64,000 nucleotides of DNA from Promicromonospora sp. Populi (GCF_041081105.1 NZ_CP163528.1:3720001-3784000); one strand, 5' to 3'. Shown: positions 6,446 to 15,085, numbered from the stretch's first letter. The notes: generated by a model not told the origin, from the letters alone. Program-made: numbers and translations.

Positions 6446-7290
6446 GCGGCAGCGCCGTCGTCCCCGTCGAGCTTCGCGCGCAGGGCGCGGAGCTCGACGA
6501 GGATCTCGCCGTTCTGCGCGGCCAGGTGGTCGAGCCGCTCGTCCTTCTGCTCGTCGTCCTTGCGCTCCTCCTCGGAGATCTCCTCCATGCCGTTGACGAT
6601 GACGGCAATGAACAGGTTCAGCACCGCGAAGCCGACCACCAGGATGTAGAGCACAAAGAAGATCCACGCGTACGGCTGAGTCCTCATGACCGCGCGGGCG
6701 ATGTCGGGCCAGGCCTCGCCCGTCATGGCCTGGAAGAGCGTGAACAGGGAGGTCCCGAGGTGCCCGAAGTACTCGGGCGCGGCCTCACCGAACAGGCCGG
6801 TCGCGATGACCGCCGCCACGTAGATGACCAGGGCCAGCAGGGCGCCCACGGCGCCCATTCCCGGCACGGCGCGCAGCAGGCCGTCGACGACGCGGCGCAG
6901 CGACGGCACCACGGTGATCACCCGCAGCACCCGGAGCACACGCAGGGCACGCAGCGCGGACAGCGACCCGCTGGAGGGGATCAGTGCGACGCCCACGACG
7001 AGAAGGTCGAACACGCTCCACGGGTCGGTGAAGAACCGCCGGCCGTGGGCGAAGAACCGCAGGAGCAGCTCGAACACAAAGAAGCCGAGCATGATGTGGT
7101 CGATTACGTGGAGGACCTCCAGCGCTGGGCCGGTCACTATGGTCTCCGCACCCAGGATCAGGGCGTTCGCCAGGATCACGCCCAGCACGAGGTTGGTGAA
7201 CCACTTGCGGTCGAGGAACGCGCGGACGCGCGCTCGCCCGGTCTGCAACCCGGTCTGCGGCTCGGCCAGCATGCCGGTCTCCTGGTCCAT
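6442..7290 (-). CDS. Voltage-gated cation channel, BacNaV/ion-transport family
   Basis: A single-domain six-helix channel of 282 residues, the normal size for homotetrameric bacterial sodium channels. Helices S1-S4 cover about 30-130; the voltage sensor S4 shows Arg at every third position (R114, R117, R120, R123 in [11 protein letters not shown]). The pore helix and filter lie at about 180-197 ([14 protein letters not shown]), S6 at about 205-236, and a charged heptad-like helix follows ([16 protein letters not shown]), matching the C-terminal coiled coil that assembles the tetramer. The filter TGEAW keeps the Glu and Trp of NaChBac-type TLESW but has Gly before the Glu, as in vertebrate calcium-channel TGEDW. 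Ion selectivity is therefore open. ATG 7290 follows AAGGAGAT closely. Confidence 0.88.
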   Translation of the reverse strand: MDQETGMLAEPQTGLQTGRARVRAFLDRKWFTNLVLGVILANALILGAETIVTGPALEVLHVIDHIMLGFFVFELLLRFFAHGRRFFTDPWSVFDLLVVGVALIPSSGSLSALRALRVLRVLRVITVVPSLRRVVDGLLRAVPGMGAVGALLALVIYVAAVIATGLFGEAAPEYFGHLGTSLFTLFQAMTGEAWPDIARAVMRTQPYAWIFFVLYILVVGFAVLNLFIAVIVNGMEEISEEERKDDEQKDERLDHLAAQNGEILVELRALRAKLDGDDGAAA

Positions 7291-7517
7291 CGGATCTCCT
7301 TCACTCGCACGTGCCCGGAGCCCTGCTCCGGCCTTGCCCCGGTTACTGCCTCAGGCCTCTTGCCCGGGCGAACTGTAGCGCGGCGGTGCGGGAAGCCTGG
7401 GCTGGGTGCAATGTCCCGATTTGGGACCGATTCGGCGGGTCCGGTGGCAAGTGAGACGGATCAGTGCTGAGGTTAGAGCGCAAGGAAGTACGCCATACCA
7501 CTCTGGAGGAAAATCAC

Positions 7518-7784
7518 ATGGGCTTCTGGGCCTTTCTCATCCTCGGACTGATCGCCGGCGTGATCGCACGCATCGTCATCCCGGGCAAGCAGCCGGGCGG
7601 ATTCTGGGTCACGCTGCTCCTCGGTGTGCTCGGCGCCATGCTGGGCGGCTGGCTGGGTGGACTCATCTTCAACATCAGCTTCGACGAGTTCTGGTCCTGG
7701 TCGAGCTGGCTGTTCGCGGTGATCGGCGCGATCATCGTGATCCTGATCGTCCAGGCGATCTTCGGCCGGCGTAAGACCGCTTGA
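7518..7784 (+). CDS. GlsB/YeaQ/YmgE family membrane protein
   Basis: An 88-residue protein with three hydrophobic helices: MGFWAFLILGLIAGVIARIV, then a glycine-rich central segment (LLGVLGAMLGGWLGG), then WLFAVIGAIIVILIVQAIF. The sequence IVIPGKQPGG between the first two helices is typical of the transglycosylase-associated (GlsB) family, often linked to stress response. ATG 7518 is chosen because GGAGG lies eight bases before it; an in-frame ATG at 7464 has no such signal. Its TGA stop overlaps the TTG start of the lipoprotein gene (TTGA), so the two are probably co-translated. Confidence 0.85.
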   Translation: MGFWAFLILGLIAGVIARIVIPGKQPGGFWVTLLLGVLGAMLGGWLGGLIFNISFDEFWSWSSWLFAVIGAIIVILIVQAIFGRRKTA

Positions 7785-8725
7785 TCGCGGCATCCCGCGG
7801 CCGCGCCGCCGCCGTCGTCGCTCTGACGATGGTGGTCGGCGCGGCCGCTGTCGCATGTACGGACGGTGGTGCGACGCCGCAGTCCACCCTCGGTCCGGTG
7901 CCCGACGACGTCGCCGCCCACCTCAGCGTCGAGGTGGGGCAGGGGCGTACGCAGTATGCCGACCGGGAGATCGTTCTCGAGGTGACCAACAGCTCCGACG
8001 AGACGATGACGCTCGTCTCCGGGGCCCTGGACGCCGACGGCTTCGGGCCGTCGCACCCCACCAGGGAAGGGCGGACAGCCGTCCTGCGTCCTGGCACTAC
8101 CCGCGACGTCTACCTGGGGCTGGGCGAGGCGGAGTGTGCCGGCTTCCCGGCGGGACCGGACGAGCCGGTGCCGGACGCCGCGCCGTCCGCCACGATCACG
8201 CTGGCCCTGGGCGAGCACGACGAGCTGGGCCCGGTGAGCGACGTCGTCGTCGACGCCGGTGATTCCGGCGGGCACCTCGCTCGCAACCATGCGGTGGACT
8301 GCGCCCAGGCCGCCGTGGCGGCGGGCGCACGCCTCGAGGTTGATGCCGACGTCCCCGTCGAGGCGCGCGACGGCGAGCTGACCGCGCTGGTCAGCCTGCG
8401 GGTCGAGCCGGTGGCGGGTGGCCCGGAGGTCACGATCGACCGGCTGGGCGGGACCACGCTCATGGAGAACCCCGACCCGAGCGGCGGCGCCTCCGGCTGG
8501 GTCGGCGAAGACCTGGCCGGGCAGGACTCCGGCCGGATCATCCTTCCCGTCGTGCCCGCCCGTTGCGACGCTCACGCCGTGGGCGAGGACAAGCGCGGCA
8601 CGTTCGTGCCCGTCTACGCGAGCGTCGACGGCGAGCCGCAGCACGTGATCTACGTGCCGATGCCCGACGCCGCGCGCGCCGACCTGTTCGCCTTCATCGC
8701 GGACACCTGCGACTGGCCTCAGTAG
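7781..8725 (+). CDS. Putative lipoprotein of unknown function
   Basis: A 314-residue secreted protein. The N-terminus has Arg residues, a hydrophobic run and a lipobox (VGAAAVAC, Cys at about 26), so it is probably lipid-anchored on the outer face of the membrane. The rest is Asp/Glu/Val-rich and looks like beta-sandwich sequence (VEVGQGRTQYADREIVLEVT, and a similar block near 190-210), perhaps two related domains. Four Cys residues in the second half (contexts AECAG, VDCAQ, ARCDA, DTCDW) could form disulfides. The TTG start overlaps the stop of the GlsB-like gene. No family recognised. Confidence 0.7.
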   Translation: MIAASRGRAAAVVALTMVVGAAAVACTDGGATPQSTLGPVPDDVAAHLSVEVGQGRTQYADREIVLEVTNSSDETMTLVSGALDADGFGPSHPTREGRTAVLRPGTTRDVYLGLGEAECAGFPAGPDEPVPDAAPSATITLALGEHDELGPVSDVVVDAGDSGGHLARNHAVDCAQAAVAAGARLEVDADVPVEARDGELTALVSLRVEPVAGGPEVTIDRLGGTTLMENPDPSGGASGWVGEDLAGQDSGRIILPVVPARCDAHAVGEDKRGTFVPVYASVDGEPQHVIYVPMPDAARADLFAFIADTCDWPQ

Positions 8726-8748
8726 CCGCCATCGAGGCGGGTACGCGA

Positions 8749-8799
8749 GAGGCGCCGCCTCCGGCGTCGGGCACAAACCCGATGCGGAGGCGGCGCCTC
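8749..8799. terminator. Bidirectional hairpin terminator
   Basis: GAGGCGCCGCCTCCG (8749-8763) and its exact complement (8785-8799) make a 15-bp stem between convergent genes. There is no T-tract on either side, as is usual for actinobacterial terminators. Confidence 0.75.
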
Positions 8800-8827
8800 G
8801 CGATGCGGAACTACTGCTGCGCGCGAC

Positions 8828-9580
8828 TCAGGTGACGCGGACGAACGTCGGGCTGTTCTGCCACATCTCGGTGTAGCGCACCGGCATGCCGGCGGCCCAC
8901 GCTTCGATGATCATGCCGTCGCCCGCGTAGATGGCCACGTGGCCGGGGGTCCAGACGATGTCGCCGGGCTCCGGGTAGGTGACCTGGTAGCCGACGCCGA
9001 GCAGCGCACCGGACGAGTGCGGGAGCGAGTAGCCCAGCTGCGAGTACACGTACTGGACCAGGCCCGAGCAGTCGAAGCCTGCGGACGGCGACGCGCCGCC
9101 CCACACGTACGTGATGCCGAGGTAGTTCAAGGCGATGTTGACAGCCTGCTGGCCGACGGGGACCGGGTCCGGTGCGTCGACCGAGACGACGGCGGGAGCG
9201 GTGCTCTCCTCGCCCTCACCCTCGCCCGCGGCACCCGAGCCCGAGGAGGTACCCAGAACTTCCATCTCGATCGGCATCTTCGCGTTGATCGGGACTGTCA
9301 CGGTGCGGGAGTTGACGACGGCCTGCTTGGCCACCGCGGTGAGCGATTGGAGGTCAGCCGTGTTGAGCTTGGCCGTCTTGACGTCGGTCTTGAGGTCCAT
9401 CGCAGGGGCCGCGTGGGCCGTCGTCGCGATGGTCGAGATCAGGACGCCGCCTGCGGCTGCAGCGAGGGCGCCGCGGCGGGCAACGTTGCCGGCGTTCTCG
9501 GTGGCGGTACGAGCGAGGATAGTCAGCGGTGTCATGGCCGGACGGCTGTCACGATGCCGTCCGCGGAGGGAGTTCGTCAC
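8828..9580 (-). CDS. Secreted NlpC/P60 (C40) peptidoglycan endopeptidase
   Basis: A 250-residue exported wall hydrolase. Residues 1-57 hold a long signal sequence ending near TTAHAAPA. A Ser/Thr/Gly/Glu-rich linker follows (SGSGAAGEGEGEESTAP). The catalytic NlpC/P60 domain occupies about 140-250, with the Cys nucleophile in SAGFDCSGLVQYVY and the His in TPGHVAIYAGDG. Such enzymes cleave the stem peptide of peptidoglycan. GTG 9580 has AGGAGA seven bases upstream. A c-di-AMP riboswitch occupies the leader, so expression should respond to this second messenger. It is a paralog of the gene at 12111-12848, which has no such leader. Confidence 0.9.
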   Translation of the reverse strand: MTNSLRGRHRDSRPAMTPLTILARTATENAGNVARRGALAAAAGGVLISTIATTAHAAPAMDLKTDVKTAKLNTADLQSLTAVAKQAVVNSRTVTVPINAKMPIEMEVLGTSSGSGAAGEGEGEESTAPAVVSVDAPDPVPVGQQAVNIALNYLGITYVWGGASPSAGFDCSGLVQYVYSQLGYSLPHSSGALLGVGYQVTYPEPGDIVWTPGHVAIYAGDGMIIEAWAAGMPVRYTEMWQNSPTFVRVT

Positions 9581-9595
9581 CTAAATGTCTCCTGT

Positions 9596-9772
9596 ACCGC
9601 CTGCGAGGTCAGCTGTCGGGTTCGGGTAGGAGTACAACACCCGGCCGCACGGCTACTGGGGGGTACCGTCCGGCTTCACCCCGAGGACGACGATCCTGCT
9701 GTCGCCCGGAAGTGGGTCCCCCGCTCCTGTCTCGAACGTCTGGTCGTGAACCGGTGACAGGATTCGGCGTCC
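9596..9772 (-). promoter_or_regulatory. c-di-AMP riboswitch (ydaO/yuaA class)
   Basis: Read on the minus strand, the leader contains the hallmark blocks of this RNA in order: GCCGAATCCTGTCACCG, then GGGACCCACTT, then CTCGGGGTGAAGCCGG, then CTCCTACCCGAACCCG, and CAGCTGACCTCGCAGG, which ends in GGCG to pair with the 5' CGCC. It ends about 15 bases before the start codon of the NlpC/P60 gene. In actinobacteria this class commonly precedes wall hydrolase genes, where c-di-AMP usually turns expression off. Exact boundaries are approximate. Confidence 0.9.
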
Positions 9773-9942
9773 GGCTCGCGGCTCCACCGATGTGGTGGGG
9801 CAGAAGTCAAAGTACACACGTTCCCGGAAAAAGTCACGATCAGATTACGCATTACGGTCTGACCCAACGAAGGTGGAGATTTGCGTCCTTCCGGGCTTCA
9901 GGGGTTATGACCGACATCACACTTCCGCTATCGTCCGGCGGC

Positions 9943-10836
9943 ATGGCCGATAGTGAGTACCGCATCTCCGCCTGGTGGGTGCTTCCCATAAGCGCTGTCG
10001 CGTGGTGGATCTGCGGATTTCTGCCCTGGCTGATGCAGCTGTCGTACGAGTTCACGGGCTTTGCGGAGGGCGCGATTGCGGGGGTCGCCGGCTTCCTACC
10101 GGTCCCGCTCACCGCCGACGGCGCCATGGTCGGCCTGGTCACGATGGCCCTGTTCGGCGGCGTCCTCGCCGGCGCCACCTCGCGCCTGCCCGCCTCGGCC
10201 GGCGCCGGGGCGGCTGCGGCGATCGCGGGGACCCTGCTCGGCTTGACTGCCGCGGTCGGTGGCTCCTGGTGGCTTGTTGTCCGCGGGGGCGTGCCCGACG
10301 ATTCGGTACCGCTCGGGATGCTCGTCGCCACCGGTGCGGCGGGGATCGTCGGGCTGGGCGCCGGCCTGCTGACGGGCCTCGGGCCTGCCGCCCTGCGCGG
10401 CCCCGCGCTCGCCCTCCCGGTGGTGCTCCTCGACAGCTGGTTGTGGGGCCTCGTCCCCGGCCATGCGGTGGCTCCGGTCGGCACGTGGTGGATCCTCGCG
10501 GTCGCGCTCGGCATCGCGTTCGGCCTCGCCGTGGACAGCAAGCCCATCGAGCTGCTGGGCTGGCTGCCCACGGCGGGCATCGTCTGGGTGCTGCAGGCGG
10601 CCGGTCCGGCGCTCGTAGCCGTGCAGGAGGGCATCCGGCCGGGTTCGCCATTCGTTGACGACGCGCTGACCGCGGCCCGTATCGCCTGGGACGAGATCGC
10701 CCCGGCGGCCGTCGTGTCCGAGGGGCACCAGCTCGGCGCCTGGGTGGTCGCCCTGTTGCTCGGGGCGGCGATTGCGGCGCTCCGGCTCTCCCGCGAGGCG
10801 GAGGCCGAGGGCGAGCTCGCCGAGGCCTGGGCCTGA
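9943..10836 (+). CDS. Polytopic membrane protein of unknown function
   Basis: A 297-residue protein with about eight predicted membrane helices, starting with WWVLPISAVAWWICGFLPWL. It is rich in Ala, Gly, Leu and Trp, has no recognised motif, and ends with a charged tail (LSREAEAEGELAEAWA). ATG 9943 is preferred: a -10-like TATCGT lies eight bases upstream and would give a leaderless message. ATG 9907 in the same frame is an alternative, but it falls within the likely -35 region. It stands alone, divergent from the NlpC/P60 gene. Confidence 0.65.
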   Translation: MADSEYRISAWWVLPISAVAWWICGFLPWLMQLSYEFTGFAEGAIAGVAGFLPVPLTADGAMVGLVTMALFGGVLAGATSRLPASAGAGAAAAIAGTLLGLTAAVGGSWWLVVRGGVPDDSVPLGMLVATGAAGIVGLGAGLLTGLGPAALRGPALALPVVLLDSWLWGLVPGHAVAPVGTWWILAVALGIAFGLAVDSKPIELLGWLPTAGIVWVLQAAGPALVAVQEGIRPGSPFVDDALTAARIAWDEIAPAAVVSEGHQLGAWVVALLLGAAIAALRLSREAEAEGELAEAWA

Positions 10837-10984
10837 CCTGGCCCGACACTCCGTGCCGCCAGCGATTGCGATTGTGTAAATTTCACCCACATCCTGGCGT
10901 TCGCCCTGTTCGCCCCTGTCCGATACCCATAGGTTTGGGCCACTTCGGGGGTAATCAGCCCCTGTGTGAGCAATGGGGGCTTAC

Positions 10985-12046
10985 ATGAACAGGAAGTCAC
11001 TCGTCAGCGCCGCCACCTCCGCGGTGCTCGCCGTGGCGGTGCTCGTCGCCATGGCGCCGGGTGCGCAGGCCGCGACCAACGATCCTCTCCGGAACAGGCA
11101 ATGGGGCCTGAACCAGATCAACGCCGAGGCTGCCTGGTCGGCGAGCACTGGCAAGGGCGCAGTGGTGGCCGTGGTCGACACGGGCGTCGACTTCAAGCAG
11201 CCCGACCTGGCAGGGCAGCTCTTGCAGGGTGCCACCTTCACCGGCTGCGCGGCGGTCCGTCCGTGCGGCAACGGGGATCTCAGAGGCCCCGACGGCCAGA
11301 ACAACGGCGACGGGCACGGCACGCACGTGGCGGGGATCGTCGCCGCCAAGGCGAACAACGGCATCGGAGTCGCGGGCGTGGCACCGGGTGCCAAGATCCT
11401 CCCCGTCAAGGTCCTGGAGGCGGGCTCGGGCTCGACGCAGGACATCGCGGACGGCATCCGCTGGGCCGCCAATCACGGCGCCGACGTCATCAACCTGTCC
11501 CTGGGCTCGGGCGTTGGAGCGCAGCTGCTGACGATCCTCGGCGTCGACACCCTGATGCGGGACGCCATCGCGTACGCGCGTGAGCGGGGCGTGCTCACGG
11601 TGGCGGCGGCGGGCAACTCGTCGACCCCGCTGTGCACCGACCCGGCGTTCACCAGCGTCGCGATCTGCGTGGGCGCCACGGACTCGGCCCGTATCCACTC
11701 CTACTACTCGGAGCTGCCGATCAAGCTCGACCTGAAGAGCGTCTCGGCGCCCGGAGGTTCGGGCGGGCTGACCGGCTGCGCCGGTGACGTCTGGTCCACG
11801 GTTCCCGTGGGAACCGGGTCGGCGACCTGTGGTCAGGGCAACTACGACTCCTACGCGGGCACGTCGATGGCGACCCCGCACGTGGCCGGGGTCGCGGCGC
11901 TGCTCTTCAGCCAGGGCCGGAGCCTGACCGAGGTGGAGCGGGCGATCCTCTACACCTCGCGTGACCCGCTGCTGGGCCTCGTCGGGCTGTGGACCCCGCT
12001 GTACGGGTACGGCATCGTCGATGCGGCGGCCGCCGTCGCCTACTGA
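10985..12046 (+). CDS. Secreted S8 (subtilisin-like) serine protease
   Basis: A 353-residue extracellular protease. A signal peptide runs to about residue 30 (ending PGAQAA), and the mature enzyme begins almost at once (NDPLRNRQWGLNQI), so there is little or no propeptide. The catalytic triad is visible: Asp in VVDTGVDFKQPD, His in GDGHGTHVAGI, Ser in AGTSMATPHVAGVA; the oxyanion Asn lies in VAAAGNSS. Several Cys residues suggest disulfides. There is no C-terminal membrane anchor, so it is probably released; it is therefore not a mycosin-type type VII protease. ATG 10985 is preceded by GGGGG at a spacing of five. Confidence 0.92.
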   Translation: MNRKSLVSAATSAVLAVAVLVAMAPGAQAATNDPLRNRQWGLNQINAEAAWSASTGKGAVVAVVDTGVDFKQPDLAGQLLQGATFTGCAAVRPCGNGDLRGPDGQNNGDGHGTHVAGIVAAKANNGIGVAGVAPGAKILPVKVLEAGSGSTQDIADGIRWAANHGADVINLSLGSGVGAQLLTILGVDTLMRDAIAYARERGVLTVAAAGNSSTPLCTDPAFTSVAICVGATDSARIHSYYSELPIKLDLKSVSAPGGSGGLTGCAGDVWSTVPVGTGSATCGQGNYDSYAGTSMATPHVAGVAALLFSQGRSLTEVERAILYTSRDPLLGLVGLWTPLYGYGIVDAAAAVAY

Positions 12047-12053
12047 CCTGGAT

Positions 12054-12093
12054 GGTTGTGGGTGGGATCGTTGCAACGATCCCACCCACAACC
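12054..12093. terminator. 40-bp perfect palindrome, bidirectional terminator
   Basis: GGTTGTGGGTGGGATCGTTG is followed directly by its exact reverse complement. It lies in the 64-base gap between the convergent protease and NlpC/P60 genes. As RNA it would form a long hairpin with a minimal loop and no U-tract. Confidence 0.8.
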
Positions 12094-12110
12094 GGTGGGG
12101 TGGGGTCAGG

Positions 12111-12848
12111 TCAGTACGGGCGGATGTAGACGGCGTAGTCCTGCCACTGCGTCGTGTAGCGCACCGGGGTGCCGTAGTTGGCGGCCTCGACCACCATGCC
12201 GTCGCCCGCGTAGAGGGAGACGTGGCCCTGGGTCCACACGATGTCGCCCGGCATGGGCGTGGCGACCTGGTAGCCCGTGGCCGCCATGGACGACGACGAG
12301 TGCGGCAGGTCGATGCCCAGCTGGGCGTATACGTACTTGATCAGGCCCGAGCAGTCGAAGCCCGTGCTCGGTGAGTCGCCGCCGTACGTGTAGGCGATGC
12401 CGATGTACTGCATGGCGATCGAGATGGCCTCGGCTCCGATGGAGCCGTCGGACGCGTAGTCCGGGCTGGCCGGCTCGGCCTCCTCGACCGCGACCTCCGG
12501 TTCCGGGTTGGCGACGGCCTCCACCACTGGCTCGGGATCCGGAGCGGGGGTGACCTTGACGGCCTTGCTCTCGATGCTCAGCTTCGCGTCGGTCGCAACC
12601 TGTACCGCGGGCGCTGCGGGGAGCTCCGTACGAGCGTTCTGCGTCAGTGCTGCCTTGTCGACGCCCGCGAGCTGGTGCGAGCCGTCTTCGGCGACGGCGT
12701 GTGCGCTGGGTGCGAACGCCGTGGCGAGAAGTCCGGACGACGCCGCGATCAGCGCGCCCGAGCGGGCGGCGGTGCGGGTCATGGTGATGAGGGGAGTGCT
12801 AGGAGCATGATCGGCGCGGTGTCGACCGCGTCGGACGGTGGTACTCAC
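12111..12848 (-). CDS. Secreted NlpC/P60 (C40) peptidoglycan endopeptidase
   Basis: A 245-residue paralog of the 8828-9580 product. A signal sequence covers about residues 1-50 (ending SAHAVAED), and an acidic Pro/Glu/Val-rich linker follows. The NlpC/P60 domain occupies about 135-245, with Cys in STGFDCSGLIKYVY and His in TQGHVSLYAGDG. It should cut peptide bonds in peptidoglycan outside the cell. The GTG start at 12848 follows TGGAGA. Its leader lacks the c-di-AMP riboswitch blocks seen upstream of the paralog, so the two hydrolases are probably controlled differently. The 300 bases upstream (12849-13148) hold only promoter-like AT-richer patches (for example near TTAACGACC and AGATAACAAC) and no gene. 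Confidence 0.9.
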   Translation of the reverse strand: MSTTVRRGRHRADHAPSTPLITMTRTAARSGALIAASSGLLATAFAPSAHAVAEDGSHQLAGVDKAALTQNARTELPAAPAVQVATDAKLSIESKAVKVTPAPDPEPVVEAVANPEPEVAVEEAEPASPDYASDGSIGAEAISIAMQYIGIAYTYGGDSPSTGFDCSGLIKYVYAQLGIDLPHSSSSMAATGYQVATPMPGDIVWTQGHVSLYAGDGMVVEAANYGTPVRYTTQWQDYAVYIRPY

Positions 12849-13148
12849 CGATGTTCTCCAGTCGCCGGGTGCGTGGGCCCGTACCGTGCTGGGGAATGGG
12901 GCCCGCGGTTGTGCCTCCGGTGGCCCAACGAGTCCGACGCTACATACGGGTTAACGACCTGTCTCGATCAGATAACAACGGGTTGTGAAGTACCGGAGTG
13001 CCCGAACCGTGCGTAAGTTTTCGACCGAATGCCTTTCCCCAGCCCAAGCGGCATTCTTGGCGTTGGAATGCGGCAGAGAAGGCCGTTAAAAGTCCTGAGA
13101 AATCATGTGCGTCAGAACCGTGTCGGTGTCGGTCCGTATTCTCGCGGC

Positions 13149-14258
13149 ATGGCCAACCACCGGCTCACCGTGCTGCAGGCACGCCGCATCGCGCTTCGCG
13201 CTCAGCTGCTCGACGCTCGCCGGCCTGTCGACCTGGTGCAGCTCGTCGAGGACCTGACGTTCCTCGCGGTGGATCCGACGGCGGCGGTCGCGCCCGCGGT
13301 CGACCTCGTGGCGTGGTCGCGGCTCGGCAACGAGTACTGGCAGGGCGCGGTCGACGACGCGATCACCGACCGCATGCTGTTCCAGCTGCGTGGCACCGTG
13401 CGGTCGATGGGTGACCTGCCCCTGTACCTGGAGCAGATGAGCCGGTGGCCGCAGAACAAGACCATGCGGCAGTGGCTCGCCGACAACGCCGACTTCGAGC
13501 GGGAGGTGCTGGCGCAGGTAGCGGCGGAGGGGCCCGTGCTGGCGAAAGACGTGCCCGACGGGGCCCGCGTGCCGTACACCTGGGGCGCCGAGGGGTGGAG
13601 CAGCCGCCGCAGCGTGGCCGAGATGCTGGAAGCGCTGAACATGCAGGGCAAGCTCGCGATGGTGGGGCGCAAGGGCCGCCAGCGGCTGTGGGACCTCGCC
13701 GAGCGGGTGTATCCGCAGGTCGAGGCGGTTCCCCTGGAGCAGGCGCTCCAGGAGCGGGTGGACCGGCGGCTGGCCGCCGAGGGCATCGCCCGCAAGCGGG
13801 TGCAGGGTCGGTCGGGCGACGAGGTCTGGTGGGTGGACCTACCCGGCGAGGCGGTCGAGATCGAGGGGGTCGACGGCGAGTGGCGCGTCGACCCGGAGCA
13901 GCTCGAGCGAGTGGACGACGAGTTCGAGCCCCGCACCGCCCTGCTGTCCCCGTTCGACGCGATGGCGGCCGACCGGCCCCGCCTCCTCGACCTGTTCGAC
14001 TTCGAGTACACGCTGGAGATGTACAAGCCGAAGGGCAAGCGGCGGTGGGGGTACTTCGCGCTGCCGATCCTGCACGGGGAGCGGTTCGTGGGAAAGCTCG
14101 ACGCCAAGGCGGACCACAAGGCGGGTGTGCTGAACGTCTTCGCGGTGCACGAGGACCTGCCGTTCGCCGGGCCCACGATGGACGCCGTGCACGCCGAGAT
14201 CGAGCAGCTCGCGGCGTGGCTGGGGCTGAGCCGCGTCGACTATGCCAGGGACGCCTAG
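13149..14258 (+). CDS. YcaQ/AlkZ-like winged-helix protein (HTH_42 superfamily), divergent
   Basis: A 369-residue protein of the YcaQ/AlkZ group, members of which excise bulky alkylated bases or unhook interstrand crosslinks. Evidence: N-terminal LTVLQARRIALRAQLLDARR, the block DLVAWSRLGN that matches the family's RxH-L-xSRxG region, SRRSVAEMLEALNMQGKLAM (winged helix), and the C-terminal LLSPFDAMAADRPRLLDLFDFEYTLEMY. At the place of the family's catalytic QxD/QxQ motif this protein has LAVDP, so the key Gln appears to be Ala. It may belong to a non-glycosylase branch. ATG 13149 has TATTCT six to seven bases upstream, suggesting a leaderless message; an in-frame ATG at 13029 is less likely. 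Confidence 0.8.
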   Translation: MANHRLTVLQARRIALRAQLLDARRPVDLVQLVEDLTFLAVDPTAAVAPAVDLVAWSRLGNEYWQGAVDDAITDRMLFQLRGTVRSMGDLPLYLEQMSRWPQNKTMRQWLADNADFEREVLAQVAAEGPVLAKDVPDGARVPYTWGAEGWSSRRSVAEMLEALNMQGKLAMVGRKGRQRLWDLAERVYPQVEAVPLEQALQERVDRRLAAEGIARKRVQGRSGDEVWWVDLPGEAVEIEGVDGEWRVDPEQLERVDDEFEPRTALLSPFDAMAADRPRLLDLFDFEYTLEMYKPKGKRRWGYFALPILHGERFVGKLDAKADHKAGVLNVFAVHEDLPFAGPTMDAVHAEIEQLAAWLGLSRVDYARDA

Positions 14259-14270
14259 CGGTCAGGCCCT

Positions 14271-15038
14271 TCAGTCGAGCGTGAGGGCTTCGAGCTCCTC
14301 GCGCGTGCCCGCGAAAACGTTCATGTCGATGTAGGGCTCCACGCCGTCGTAACCGGGTAGCCGGTCGCGGTTCGAGTACTGCCAGAGCGTCCAGGGGCGG
14401 CCGTCCGGCAGCCGGGGCGCCCAGGCGACCGACCGGATCCAGATGGGCAGGTCGGGGTAGCGGTCGGCGAGATACAGGTCGTACGCGTCCCCAGTCGCGT
14501 AGATGATCGGGGCCACCCCGTAGTACTCCTCGATACCTGCGACGAGCGGGTCGAGGATCGTGTGCACCTCGTCCGGCGTCGGGCGGTCCTCGAAGTACGG
14601 GCCGTAGAACTCGAGGTCGATGACCGGTGGGAGGGTGCCGGGGGTCGCCGGCACCTCGGCCACGAGATTTGCCGCCTGATCGGCGCCGGAGCTCTCGAAG
14701 CTCATGAAGTGGTAGGCCCCAACGAGCAGGTCGGTCGTCGTGGCGGCTGCCCAGCTCTCGGCAAAGCGCGGGTCGGTGTGGGCCGCGCCCTCGGTGGCCT
14801 TGATCCACGCGAAGTCGAGGTCCTGCGCCGCGAGCACGTCCCAGTCGATCTCGCCCTGGTAGTGCGACACATCGACGCCCCGCACGTCGTGCTCGGCGGC
14901 AAGGATCCGGTTGGGCCAGACGACCCCGTACGCCACCAGCACGCCGAGGATCGCGACGACGGTGACCCCGGCCGCCGTCGTCCACAGGCCTGTGCGTAGC
15001 GCTGACCTGCGTGATCGAGAGCCGTCCGGGAAGCGCAT
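14271..15038 (-). CDS. Membrane-anchored GH25 muramidase (lysozyme)
   Basis: A 255-residue protein with a basic N-terminus (RSRRSALR), one transmembrane helix (about 20-42) and an external GH25 domain. The domain opens with GVDVSHYQGEIDWDVLAAQ (active-site Asp in the first strand) and IKATEG; the catalytic acid pair lies in VIDLEFYG. It ends with PWTLWQYSNRDRLPGYDG and DMNVFAGT, typical of the fold's last strands. GH25 enzymes cleave the MurNAc-GlcNAc bond of peptidoglycan. It converges on the YcaQ-like gene with a 12-base gap. The hydrophobic segment is not followed by a clear cleavage site, so I read it as an anchor. Confidence 0.9.
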   Translation of the reverse strand: MRFPDGSRSRRSALRTGLWTTAAGVTVVAILGVLVAYGVVWPNRILAAEHDVRGVDVSHYQGEIDWDVLAAQDLDFAWIKATEGAAHTDPRFAESWAAATTTDLLVGAYHFMSFESSGADQAANLVAEVPATPGTLPPVIDLEFYGPYFEDRPTPDEVHTILDPLVAGIEEYYGVAPIIYATGDAYDLYLADRYPDLPIWIRSVAWAPRLPDGRPWTLWQYSNRDRLPGYDGVEPYIDMNVFAGTREELEALTLD

Positions 15039-15085
15039 GCATGGAGGCTAGCCGAGGCGGTTCTGGACAAAGCGGGCATCTAGGA

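Noticed and set aside
9529..9942. Upstream extension of the 9943-10836 membrane protein
   Set aside because: It would read antisense through the c-di-AMP riboswitch and the NlpC/P60 start; the ATG at 9943 has a promoter just before it.
10985..12046. Mycosin of a type VII secretion system
   Set aside because: There is no C-terminal membrane helix or Pro-rich linker, and no EccB/C/D/E, WXG100 or PE/PPE genes nearby.
12849..13148. Second c-di-AMP riboswitch before the 12111-12848 NlpC/P60 gene
   Set aside because: The minus strand here lacks the CCTACCCGAACCCG and CAGCTGACCTCG blocks and is too short between promoter-like sequence and start.
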